Assembly: GCF_008364825.1 (NCBI RefSeq)
Contig: NZ_VTTO01000005.1
Location: forward strand, 224,689-288,688
DNA length: 64,000 nt
Source of the DNA: Azospirillum sp. B21
GTDB taxonomy: Bacteria; Pseudomonadota; Alphaproteobacteria; Azospirillales; Azospirillaceae
Direction: 5' to 3'
Shown here: one piece after another, positions 18,678 to 26,435 of the stretch
Position numbering within the stretch: position 1 is the first letter of the stretch
Layout of the letters: each line of letters opens with the position of its first letter
Notes under the pieces: model-generated
Databases searched by the model: none
What the model was told of the DNA's origin: nothing
Seen by the model: the letters and a program-made list of their open reading frames with translations, nothing else
Position numbers and translations under genes: made by a program

Positions 18678-19631
18678 CTATCTGGTTTCGAGATGGGTAT
18701 CGCGCCACCGGCCGGGCCAGCGGCCGCTCGCCTGCGCCTCGTGCACCACATCGATCATCAGTCGCCGGGCTTCCATCACTGCGCGGGAGGCGGTCTTGAT
18801 GCGCGAGGACACCAGATACAGGGTGCGTCCCATCGTCGGATTGACCACCGGCCGGGCCACCAGTTCACCGCGGGCGATCTCGTCACCGGCCAGCGCCGCC
18901 GACTGGATGGTCACGCCCAGCCCGGCGCTGACCGCCCGCTTCAACGGAATGGCCGATTCGATTTCCATATAGACCCTCGCGGCGATGGCATTGCGCACCT
19001 CGGCGTCGCTGGCCAGTGCCTGCAGCACGGCGGTGCGGCCGGGCATGATCAGCGGCAGGCGGAGGGCGTCGGCCAGATCGATGGGCCCCCTGTCGCCGAG
19101 CATCGCACGGGTGCCGAGGCAGACCAGTTCCTCGTCCAGCAGCGGCATGCCTTCCAGGCGGTCGTCGTTGGGGGGCACCAGGGTCAGGGCGATGTCGGCC
19201 TGACCGGACAGCATCCACTGGTGCATGATCTCGCTGTGCGCTTCGATGACGCGGAGCTTCACCTCCGTCAGGGTGGAGGCGACCCGGCGGATGAAGGGCA
19301 GGCCGATGGCCTCCATCGCGGTGTAGTTGAAGCCGACCATCACCGGCCCCACCACCGCCCGCGCTAGCGACAGCACGTCCAGTTCCGCCTGCTCCAGCGC
19401 GTGCAGCACGCCCCTGGCATGGGCGTGGAGCCGCTCCCCCGCTTCCGTCCGGCTGACGCCGCGCGGCTGCCGCACCAGAAGCTGGACGCCCAGATCCTCC
19501 TCCAGCGTCGCCACATGCTGGCTGATCGCCGACTGGGCGACGTTCAGAAACTCGCTGGCTTTGGAAAAGCTGCCCAGTTCACAGACGGCGACGAAATAGC
19601 GGAGGCGGCGGAAGTCCAGTTTGGTCGACAT
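18678..19631 (-). CDS. LysR-family transcriptional regulator
   Basis: This 317-residue regulator has a winged helix-turn-helix at about 6-65 (FVAVCELGSFSKASEFLNVA, then QSAISQHVATLEEDLG) and an effector-binding domain from about 95. It resembles the Nac/CynR-like branch in which the first helix reads LRYFVAV. Unusually for LysR, it lies upstream of and on the same strand as its likely targets, the TRAP/lyase/CoA-transferase operon, rather than divergent. A TATATAG patch at 19708-19714 may be its -10 region. Confidence 0.92.
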   Translation of the reverse strand: MSTKLDFRRLRYFVAVCELGSFSKASEFLNVAQSAISQHVATLEEDLGVQLLVRQPRGVSRTEAGERLHAHARGVLHALEQAELDVLSLARAVVGPVMVGFNYTAMEAIGLPFIRRVASTLTEVKLRVIEAHSEIMHQWMLSGQADIALTLVPPNDDRLEGMPLLDEELVCLGTRAMLGDRGPIDLADALRLPLIMPGRTAVLQALASDAEVRNAIAARVYMEIESAIPLKRAVSAGLGVTIQSAALAGDEIARGELVARPVVNPTMGRTLYLVSSRIKTASRAVMEARRLMIDVVHEAQASGRWPGRWRDTHLETR

Positions 19632-19833
19632 TCGGGCTTGTCCCAGGGTTGCCCGGCAAAGATGCGCCGGATTGGAAGGTCAGGTCCGACACGGGGGCTG
19701 CAATCCTATATAGAGCGGATGCGCGGCCTGCCAGCAATCGCGGGCCGCTCATGACTGAAGCGCTGCATTTCGGTTGACGCGGCTTGCAGCCGCCCACCAC
19801 TGTGACTGGTCCGCACAGACGGAGAGCGCTTCG

Positions 19834-20376
19834 ATGGTGATGTTGACCGAACAGTTTCTGATCGACTACCTGCTGATCACAGCCGGTCTGTTCACTGTCG
19901 CCAGCTGTGTGCTGGGAGGCGTGTTTCTCGGCACGGTCTACCGGCAACCGAACATGTGGATGCGCCTGCTGCTCTGGGGAGTGCCGGCAACTTTGCTCAC
20001 CACCGCTCCCTGGTCGCTCCTTCTGCCGATGCAGACGGCGCTGCTGATCGGTGCGGCCACTGCAGCCGCGATGGTCGGCGGGCTGCTTCTGATGCCCTGC
20101 CGCAACGGCCGGCCAGCGCGGGGATGGCCCGGACTGGTCGCCGACGGTCTGTCCGGCATCGGCCGGACGATGTTGATGCTTGCACCGGCGGTCGTAATCG
20201 GGGGAGCCCCGGACTGGGTGCTGTGGCTATCGCTGACCGCCCTCGTTCCATCCCTCTATTGCGCAATCGTCCATATCCGCAACGTCGGTGGCTTGCTGGC
20301 CGAGGAGAGCACGGTGTGGGGCGGCACCCAGGGCGCCGTGCTGGCTGGCGTCCCGGCCCTCCTGATGGTGCTGTGA
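19834..20376 (+). CDS. Small integral membrane protein, unknown function
   Basis: This 180-residue protein is mostly hydrophobic, with about five predicted membrane helices, for example LLITAGLFTVASCVLGGVFL (about 13-32) and VLWLSLTALVPSLYCAIV. I do not recognise the family. The start at 19834 is preceded by GGAGAG; an earlier ATG at 19774 adds a hydrophilic stretch without support. It stands alone, divergent from the LysR gene, with no partner that hints at a role. Confidence 0.7.
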   Translation: MVMLTEQFLIDYLLITAGLFTVASCVLGGVFLGTVYRQPNMWMRLLLWGVPATLLTTAPWSLLLPMQTALLIGAATAAAMVGGLLLMPCRNGRPARGWPGLVADGLSGIGRTMLMLAPAVVIGGAPDWVLWLSLTALVPSLYCAIVHIRNVGGLLAEESTVWGGTQGAVLAGVPALLMVL

Positions 20377-20648
20377 CGCTGTGGCAATCCTCTGGTTGGA
20401 CCCTTCCGCCTATGCCGTTGATAAAGCTCCCGATTCGCGTCTATTGGTCTACAATCCCCGTTCTTCGCCATCTGGGCCGCCGGCATGGCGACGCCGCCGG
20501 TCAACGCCAAGCTGCACCCGCGCGAACTGGTGCAGAGCCTGGAGGATTCCGTGGCGTCCACCATCTTCGTTTCATCGAAGCTGGCCGGCAGGTTGGAACA
20601 GGCGCTGACCGGGTCGCCGGCGGGGCGTAGGGTAGGGCAGGGCCTTTT
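20377..20648. other. Gap with a possible coding remnant
   Basis: An open stretch on the plus strand (about 20446-20640) reads SPFFAIWAAGMATPPV and then a hydrophilic, helix-like segment, but has no proper end of its own and runs into the opposing PAS gene. It may be a decayed gene tail or a chance frame. No terminator is obvious. Confidence 0.25.
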
Positions 20649-21077
20649 TCAGCGTCCGGCCGCCTGCCGCCGCAGGGTCTTCAACTCGTCGAAGCGGGCC
20701 GATACGTCGCGCATGACCGACGCCATTCCCATCATCGCCCCGTCAGCGTCCTTCAGGGGCACGATGGTGAACTCGACGGAGATGCGGCTGCCGTCCTTGC
20801 GCAGCGCCGGCACCGACAGCAGATCGCCGCTGCCATAGCGGCTCACGCCCGTCCGCATCACCTCGTCATAGCCCTCCCAATGGCGTTGGCGCTGGCGTTC
20901 GGGGATGATGATGTCCAGCGACTGGCCGAGCGCCTCTTCGGCGGTGAAGCCGAACACACGCTCCGCTCCCGCGTTCCAGAACCGGATCAGGCCCTCCCGG
21001 TCGGAATAGACGATGGCCTCCGCCGGGCTGTTCAACAGCGCCAGCCCGAGCCGCTGCAGGTCTTCCTCGGTCATCAT
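20649..21077 (-). CDS. Stand-alone PAS/PAC domain protein
   Basis: This protein of about 142 residues is one PAS domain with its PAC motif. AIVYSDREGLIRFWNAGAER (about 21-40) is the PAS core, FGFTAEEALGQ follows, and the PAC part contains LRKDGSRISVEFTIVPL near residue 95. No kinase, cyclase or transcription domain follows. The RBS GGGAGGA directly precedes two adjacent ATGs (21077 and 21074); the second has the better spacing. Such single PAS proteins may act as sensors for a partner, here unknown. It lies just downstream of the VanB-like reductase gene on the same strand. Confidence 0.85.
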   Translation of the reverse strand: MMTEEDLQRLGLALLNSPAEAIVYSDREGLIRFWNAGAERVFGFTAEEALGQSLDIIIPERQRQRHWEGYDEVMRTGVSRYGSGDLLSVPALRKDGSRISVEFTIVPLKDADGAMMGMASVMRDVSARFDELKTLRRQAAGR

Positions 21078-21110
21078 TCCTCCCAATGTCTTGTGGTGAA
21101 CTGTCGGATA

Positions 21111-22106
21111 TCAAACGTCCAACACCAATCTTGCGCTTCGGGCACGCGACACGCACAGCATCATCGTCTTGCCGGCAGCACGTTCGGCGTCGGACAGGAC
21201 GCTGTCGCGGTGGTCGGGTTCACCCTCCAGCACAGCCGTCTCGCAGGTGCCGCAGATGCCCTGCTCGCAGGACGAATCGACCGCAACGCCCGCGGCATAG
21301 AGCGCTTCCAGAATGCTGGTCCCCGCCGCCACGGTGACGGTCACGCCGGAGCGGGCGCAAACCACGTCGAAGCCGTCGTCCGACGCAGCCTTGGGGGCGG
21401 TGTCCGCGCGCGGGGCGAACCACTCGAAGCGCACGTCTTGCATCGGCCGGGCGGCGGCGGCCACGGCTTCCATCAGCCGCTGCGGACCGCAGCAATAGAT
21501 CAGGACATCTTCCGGGGTATCTGCAAGCAGCGCATCCACCGTCAGTTTCTTGCCTTCGTCGGCAGCATGGACCTCAACCCGGCCGTTGGCGCCTTGGGCG
21601 TCGGCCAAAGCGCGGAGTTCGCCGAGAAACGGCGCCACGGCTGCGCTGCGCACGCAATAGTGAAGAACCCAGTCGGCCTCCCGGCGCGCCGCCTCGCGGA
21701 TCATCGGCAACAGCGGTGTGATGCCGATGCCCCCGGCGATGAACAGGTAGCGCGGCGCTTCGTCGAAGCGGAAAGTGTTGCGGGGCAGGGCGATGGTGAT
21801 GTCGGTGCCCGGTTCCAGATCCCCGTGGACGAAGCGCGATCCCTGCCCGCCCGGTACGTTCAGAACGGCGATGCTATAGGCATGCCGATCCGCCGGATCG
21901 CCACACAGCGAATAGGACCGCACCGCCCCGTCCGGCAGATGGACGTCGATGTGGGCACCCGGTTCCGCTGGCGGCAGCAATTCGCCATCGGGATCGCGCA
22001 GTTCCACCAGCAGGACTTGCGGTGCAACCCTTTCCAGACGGTGCACGCGCAGCGTCCGTGTTGTCGGGGGAGAGCGCCGCGGCGTTTCCAGCTGTACACT
22101 GCTCAT
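21111..22106 (-). CDS. VanB-like oxidoreductase (FMN/NAD(P)H reductase with plant-type 2Fe-2S domain)
   Basis: This 331-residue protein has the phthalate-dioxygenase-reductase order: flavin barrel (RSYSLCGDP at about 83-91), nucleotide domain (IAGGIGITPLLPMI at about 143-156; YCCGPQRLMEAV) and a C-terminal ferredoxin with cysteines C280, C285, C288 and C318. It would pass electrons from NAD(P)H to a Rieske oxygenase, but no oxygenase gene lies nearby. Its upstream region holds a SoxR-type promoter (22179-22209), so the reductase may respond to redox-active compounds. Confidence 0.92.
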   Translation of the reverse strand: MSSVQLETPRRSPPTTRTLRVHRLERVAPQVLLVELRDPDGELLPPAEPGAHIDVHLPDGAVRSYSLCGDPADRHAYSIAVLNVPGGQGSRFVHGDLEPGTDITIALPRNTFRFDEAPRYLFIAGGIGITPLLPMIREAARREADWVLHYCVRSAAVAPFLGELRALADAQGANGRVEVHAADEGKKLTVDALLADTPEDVLIYCCGPQRLMEAVAAAARPMQDVRFEWFAPRADTAPKAASDDGFDVVCARSGVTVTVAAGTSILEALYAAGVAVDSSCEQGICGTCETAVLEGEPDHRDSVLSDAERAAGKTMMLCVSRARSARLVLDV

Positions 22107-22178
22107 CGTCTTACCTGCCTCAGAGGTTAATCGGCCGGGATCGGTTATGAAGCCTGGTATGCCAGATCCCAGGCAGCA

Positions 22179-22209
22179 AGCCTAAAACCTCAAGTTAACT
22201 TCAGGTCAA
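22179..22209 (-). promoter_or_regulatory. SoxR-type promoter and operator for the VanB-like reductase
   Basis: Read leftward, -35 TTGACC (22204-22209) and -10 TAGGCT (22179-22184) are separated by exactly 19 bases, the over-long spacing of MerR-family promoters. The spacer holds the near-palindrome CCTGAAGTTAACTTGAGG (within 22187-22206). It differs at one base from the E. coli soxS SoxR box as I remember it. The promoter points at the reductase gene start 22106, leaving a leader of about 65 bases. No soxR gene is in this window. Confidence 0.8.
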
Positions 22210-22305
22210 GCGGAAATACCGGAAGGCCGTTCATGGATCATCCACCCGTTGCCGAGTGTTGTTCGCAAAACGGTGCCCACCAGCACCCCAGCGGGAGGAG
22301 CGGTC

Positions 22306-22941
22306 ATGTCACGGGAAATTATGTTTGTCCTGGTTGCGGCACTCGGCTTGGCGGGAACGCCGATGGTTCCAGCGTTGGCCGCATCGGGTGATGTTCATGC
22401 AGTGGTGGGGGAGAAGGTGAACCTGCGCGCCGGCCCTTCCGACGACGCGGCGGTTCGCTCCACCATCGCGCGCGGGGACGAAGTCGTCGAGTTGAGGCGG
22501 GAGGGCAGTTGGCTGGGCGTCCGGGTGCTGCGCACCGGGGAGGAAGGGTGGCTGTTCGCCGATCTGGTCAAGCGGAACTCTGCCAGCACGCTGGGCGGCG
22601 GCGATGCGGCCCCGGCGCAGGCCGGCTTCGGACGGCTTTCGCCGGGCTTCGACGGACTGGTCGCAAACATCAGCGACAAGCTCGGCTACCGTTTCGCCGA
22701 AAAGGTTGAACAGTCCGGCAACGGGACCCTGCGCGTCGTGCCGACCCAGGAATGGCAGTACAACACCAGCCGCGACGGCAAGATGTTCGCGGCACTGGCC
22801 CTGTACCAGATGTGGAAGAACTACAACAATGGACGCCCGGTGACGATGACGCTGGGCTCCCAGGGCCCGACCGCCATCACCATCGCGGACGCCGCGAACG
22901 GCCCCGAACTGACCGGCCCGATGCTGAACCCGGCACGGTGA
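22306..22941 (+). CDS. Secreted SH3-domain protein
   Basis: This 211-residue protein has a signal peptide ending near ALAASGD, then a bacterial SH3 (SH3_3) domain at about 29-90: VNLRAGPSDDAAV, GDEVVELRREGSWLGVRV and GEEGWLFADLV. The C-terminal half (about 105-211) is not recognised. SH3_3 domains often bind cell-wall peptides, so a periplasmic wall-associated role is likely. GGGAGGAG lies about seven bases before the ATG. It is transcribed away from the reductase gene across the region holding the SoxR-type site, and is followed by a strong hairpin. Confidence 0.82.
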   Translation: MSREIMFVLVAALGLAGTPMVPALAASGDVHAVVGEKVNLRAGPSDDAAVRSTIARGDEVVELRREGSWLGVRVLRTGEEGWLFADLVKRNSASTLGGGDAAPAQAGFGRLSPGFDGLVANISDKLGYRFAEKVEQSGNGTLRVVPTQEWQYNTSRDGKMFAALALYQMWKNYNNGRPVTMTLGSQGPTAITIADAANGPELTGPMLNPAR

Positions 22942-22943
22942 CC

Positions 22944-22984
22944 GTGGGGGGCAGCGCTCGATTGAGCTCGACCGCTGCCCCCAC
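22944..22984 (+). terminator. Hairpin terminator after the SH3 gene
   Basis: GTGGGGGGCAGCG (22944-22956) pairs with CGCTGCCCCCAC (22973-22984) with one bulged G and a 16-base loop. No T-run follows directly, so termination efficiency is uncertain. Confidence 0.65.
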
Positions 22985-23166
22985 AAAGAGACACATAAGT
23001 AAAATTATGGAAATGATGTTCAGGTGACAGGCTCACCTTCTGCCGGGTCTTGTCTCGCCCCGAACTTCACAATGCCATCTTTCAATTTCAGGCCGTGAAC
23101 AGGCCCTGACGGAACATTCCCGCCGCACCGTGTTTGTCAGCAGGTACGGAAGTGAAGGAGCCATTG

Positions 23167-24660
23167 GTGGCTGAGACGATCCCGATTGAAAAAGTGCAGA
23201 CCGGAATTCCGGAGTTGGATTTGATTTTGCGCGGCGGGCTGCCGCGAGGGCGAATGCATCTTCTGGAAGGTGCGCCAGGCACAGGAAAGACGACCATCGC
23301 ACTGCAACTTCTGATCCAGGCGCGCGAGGAAGGCAGAAAAGGTCTCTACATCACGCTGTCGGAAAATGTGAAGGAACTGGAGGCAACCGCCCTCAGCCAT
23401 GGCTGGAGGCTGGAGGGATTTGCGGTGTTCGACATCGTTCCGGTCGAAGCACAATTGGACCGCCAGCAGAGTGTGCTCTACCCGTCGGAGGTGGAACTCG
23501 GCGAGACCGTCAGCCTGATCATAGACCGCATCGAAGAAGAAAATCCCGAGTTGGTGGTGATCGACACCGTATCCGAACTGCGGCTGCTCACGCAGGACCA
23601 ACTCAGCTACCGTCGGCAAATCCTGGCACTCAAGCAGTTCCTGCAGGGCCGCCATTGCACCACCCTGATCCTCGACGATCTGACCCAGCAGTACGGCACG
23701 AACGAGTTGCACAGCCTGATGCACAGCGTGATCGTGCTGGAGCAGATCGAACGTTCCTATGGCGCGGCACGGCGTCGGCTGCGCATCGCGAAGATGCGGG
23801 GTGCCGAGTACCAGAGCGGCTGGCACGACTTCGCCATTACCAGAGAGAATGTGCTGGTCTTCCCCAGCCTGATTGCCGAGGAGCACAGGAGCGACTTCGA
23901 GCCGGACACCATGGAAAGCGGCCTGTCGGCCCTGGATGAACTGATGGGCGGCGGCCTGACGCATGGCACCACGACGATGCTCGTCGGGCCGTCGGGAGTC
24001 GGTAAATCGTCCATCGCCCTGCAATATGTCACGGCTGCGGTCAAACGCGGCGAACATGCCGCCTATTTCTCGTTCGATGAGACCTTCAAGACTCTGGAAC
24101 TGCGCAGCATCGCGCTGGGGATCGACATCGCCGAGGCGGTGAGCCAGAAGCGGGTCGGCTGGCAGCGGGCCAACCCGTCCCGCCTTTCGCCGGGCGAGTT
24201 CGTCTGGCAGGTGCGCCGCGAGGTCGAGGACCGCAACGCGCGCATCGTGGTGATCGACAGCCTAAACTCCTACCTCAGCACCATGCCCGAGGAGAAGGCG
24301 CTCGCCCTCCAAATGCATGAATTGCTGACCTACCTGAACAACAAGGGCGTGGTGACCATCCTGATCCTGGCCCAGCAGGGCATCGTCGGCGACGTGCAGA
24401 ATCCGGTCGACCTGTCCTTCATGAGCGACACCGTGGTCCTGTTGCGGTTCTTCGAAGCGGGAGGCGAGGTGCGCAAGGCCATTTCCGTGGTCAAGAAGCG
24501 CACCGGCGTCCACGAGCTGTCGATCCGCGAATTCCGCCTGTTCCCCGACGGCATGCAGGTGGGGCCGCAACTGATGGATTTCCGCGGCGTGCTGACCGGA
24601 GTGCCCGAATATCAGGGAGCGGCGGACCCGCTGCTCGGCGGCTCGGTCGAGAGTGGCTGA
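23167..24660 (+). CDS. KaiC-like double-RecA ATPase
   Basis: This protein of 497 residues has two RecA-type domains. Domain 1 has Walker A GAPGTGKT (about 35-42) and Walker B LVVIDTVSEL (129-138); domain 2 has GPSGVGKS (about 274-281) and IVVIDSLNSY (360-369), plus FDETFKTLE in place of the KaiC Glu pair. The GTG at 23167 is chosen because AAGGAG lies six bases upstream; an in-frame TTG at 23134 lacks one. The kinase gene follows after nine bases. KaiC relatives with kinase partners occur in many non-cyanobacteria, where they act in stress or timing responses; no kaiA or kaiB gene is seen. Confidence 0.9.
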   Translation: MAETIPIEKVQTGIPELDLILRGGLPRGRMHLLEGAPGTGKTTIALQLLIQAREEGRKGLYITLSENVKELEATALSHGWRLEGFAVFDIVPVEAQLDRQQSVLYPSEVELGETVSLIIDRIEEENPELVVIDTVSELRLLTQDQLSYRRQILALKQFLQGRHCTTLILDDLTQQYGTNELHSLMHSVIVLEQIERSYGAARRRLRIAKMRGAEYQSGWHDFAITRENVLVFPSLIAEEHRSDFEPDTMESGLSALDELMGGGLTHGTTTMLVGPSGVGKSSIALQYVTAAVKRGEHAAYFSFDETFKTLELRSIALGIDIAEAVSQKRVGWQRANPSRLSPGEFVWQVRREVEDRNARIVVIDSLNSYLSTMPEEKALALQMHELLTYLNNKGVVTILILAQQGIVGDVQNPVDLSFMSDTVVLLRFFEAGGEVRKAISVVKKRTGVHELSIREFRLFPDGMQVGPQLMDFRGVLTGVPEYQGAADPLLGGSVESG

Positions 24661-24669
24661 GCGAAGCCG

Positions 24670-26313
24670 ATGCGCACGTCATTACTGATCCTGGCACCCG
24701 AGGGGCGGGACGCCGAGGTGATCGCCTCAGTCCTCAGCGAGGGTGGACTGGAGGCGCGAGCCTGTGCCGATATGGCGGCGCTCCGCAGGAACCTGGACGA
24801 TGCGACCACGGCGCTGGTGCTCTCCGAAAGCGCGCTGACGGACGTGGAGCCTCTGGTCGTCTGGCTGGAGGCGCAGGCCCCGTGGTCGGATCTGCCGATC
24901 ATCGTCCTGACCTCCCGCCGCAGCCGTCAGGCCGGGATGGGGCGGCAAGCGTTCTTCCAATCGCTCGGCAACGTCACGCTGCTGGACCGGCCCCTGCACC
25001 GTGAAGCGCTGCAAAGCGCCGCACTGGCGGCCGTGCGCAGCCGGGCGCGCCAGCACCGGACCCGCTGCTATCTGGAAGAGATCACCCAGGCGTCCAACCG
25101 TCTGGAGGAGCGGGTTGCGGACCGGACGCGGGAACTGCAGGCCGAGATGGTGGACCGCCGGCGTACGGAGTTGGCGCTGCATCAGGCCCAGAAGATGGAA
25201 GCGCTGGGGCAACTGACCGGCGGCGTGGCGCATGACTTCAACAACCTGCTTCAGGGCATCGTCAGCTGCCTCTCCGTTCTCGAACCAACAGTGCCCGACG
25301 GCGTGCCGCGCCAGCTGTTCGAGGCAGCCAACAGTTCCATCGAGCGTGGCGCACATCTGACGCAGTCCTTGCTGTCCTTCGCGCGGCGTCAGACGCTGAT
25401 ACCCGAGCCCACCGATCTGGGGAGTTTGATGTCCGCCATGAGCTCCCTTCTGGAGCGCACGTTGGGCGGCCAGATCATGGTGACCATTCAGGCGCCGCCC
25501 GATCTTCCGGCTGCGCTGATCGATCGGGCACAGCTGGAATCCGCCATCCTGAACCTTGCGATCAACGCGCGCGACGCGATGCCGATGGGCGGGCGTCTGT
25601 CCCTGACCGCCTTCGTTGCGGAGGTCGGCGGGAACGGGGGGCCGGGTGCGTCCGCCGGCAGGCCGGCGGAACTGGAGGACGGCACATACGTGGCGATCCG
25701 GGTCGAGGATACCGGCACCGGCATCGATCCATCGGTGCTGCCGCACGTCTTCGAGCCATTCTTCACCACCAAACCGGTCGACAAGGGGTCCGGCCTCGGA
25801 TTGTCGATGGTCCATGGCATGGCGACGCAATCCGGCGGCGGCGTCCGCATCGAGAGCACGCCCGGCGTTGGCACCGCGATCACGCTGTATCTGCCGAGCG
25901 TTCGCGGCGCCGTCGCCACGACGGATCAACCCGTTCCCCGGATAGACCGCGAGATCGGGCGCACCATCCTGCTGGTGGAGGACGACGCGATCGTACGGAT
26001 GGGAACGACGGCGGTGCTGGAAGCGCTCGGACACCATGTCATCGAGGCGGGCGGCGGGGAGGAGGCGCTGGTGGTTCTTCGCGATGGGACCGAGGTCGAT
26101 GCCCTGGTCACCGACTTCGCCATGCCCGGCATGAACGGAGCCGCCGTTGTGCGGCACGCCCGGCAGCTGCGCCCGGGGATTCCGGCACTGATCGTGACGG
26201 GCTACGCCGATACGCCGGAATTCGGGGAGGCCGTGCGCCTGTTGCGCAAACCTTTCTCCCCCCACCAGATCGCCGATTGCCTGGCGGCCATGCTGGCAGA
26301 GGTGCCGGTGTGA
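24670..26313 (+). CDS. Hybrid histidine kinase with N-terminal pseudo-receiver and C-terminal receiver
   Basis: This 547-residue protein begins with a receiver-like fold (1-125) whose phospho-Asp is replaced by Ser (ALVLSES) and conserved Lys by Arg (LLDRPL), so it is a pseudo-receiver. A coiled coil (about 135-175) leads to the HisKA His H188 (GGVAHDFNNLL), an ATPase domain with N-box NLAINARDAM and G-box GSGLGLS (373-379), and a C-terminal receiver with D438-D439, D482 (LVTDFAMPG) and Lys in LLRKPF. It is co-transcribed with the KaiC-like gene and is its likely signalling partner. No DNA-binding output is present. Confidence 0.92.
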   Translation: MRTSLLILAPEGRDAEVIASVLSEGGLEARACADMAALRRNLDDATTALVLSESALTDVEPLVVWLEAQAPWSDLPIIVLTSRRSRQAGMGRQAFFQSLGNVTLLDRPLHREALQSAALAAVRSRARQHRTRCYLEEITQASNRLEERVADRTRELQAEMVDRRRTELALHQAQKMEALGQLTGGVAHDFNNLLQGIVSCLSVLEPTVPDGVPRQLFEAANSSIERGAHLTQSLLSFARRQTLIPEPTDLGSLMSAMSSLLERTLGGQIMVTIQAPPDLPAALIDRAQLESAILNLAINARDAMPMGGRLSLTAFVAEVGGNGGPGASAGRPAELEDGTYVAIRVEDTGTGIDPSVLPHVFEPFFTTKPVDKGSGLGLSMVHGMATQSGGGVRIESTPGVGTAITLYLPSVRGAVATTDQPVPRIDREIGRTILLVEDDAIVRMGTTAVLEALGHHVIEAGGGEEALVVLRDGTEVDALVTDFAMPGMNGAAVVRHARQLRPGIPALIVTGYADTPEFGEAVRLLRKPFSPHQIADCLAAMLAEVPV

Positions 26314-26360
26314 CGTAGGGGTTTCGCTCCCCCCTGCCCCGCCTTCGGACACTGAAATGC

Positions 26361-26392
26361 CCTGGGATCATGCGACGCCGCATGATCCCAGG
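26361..26392. terminator. Bidirectional hairpin between convergent genes
   Basis: CCTGGGATCATGC (26361-26373) pairs perfectly with GCATGATCCCAGG (26380-26392) across a 6-base loop. It lies between the hybrid-kinase stop and the convergent MFS stop, so it can serve both. It lacks a U-tract. Confidence 0.65.
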
Positions 26393-26435
26393 CCATATGG
26401 ACGGACGAACCTGAACCTTGGTGACGGCCGCCGGC

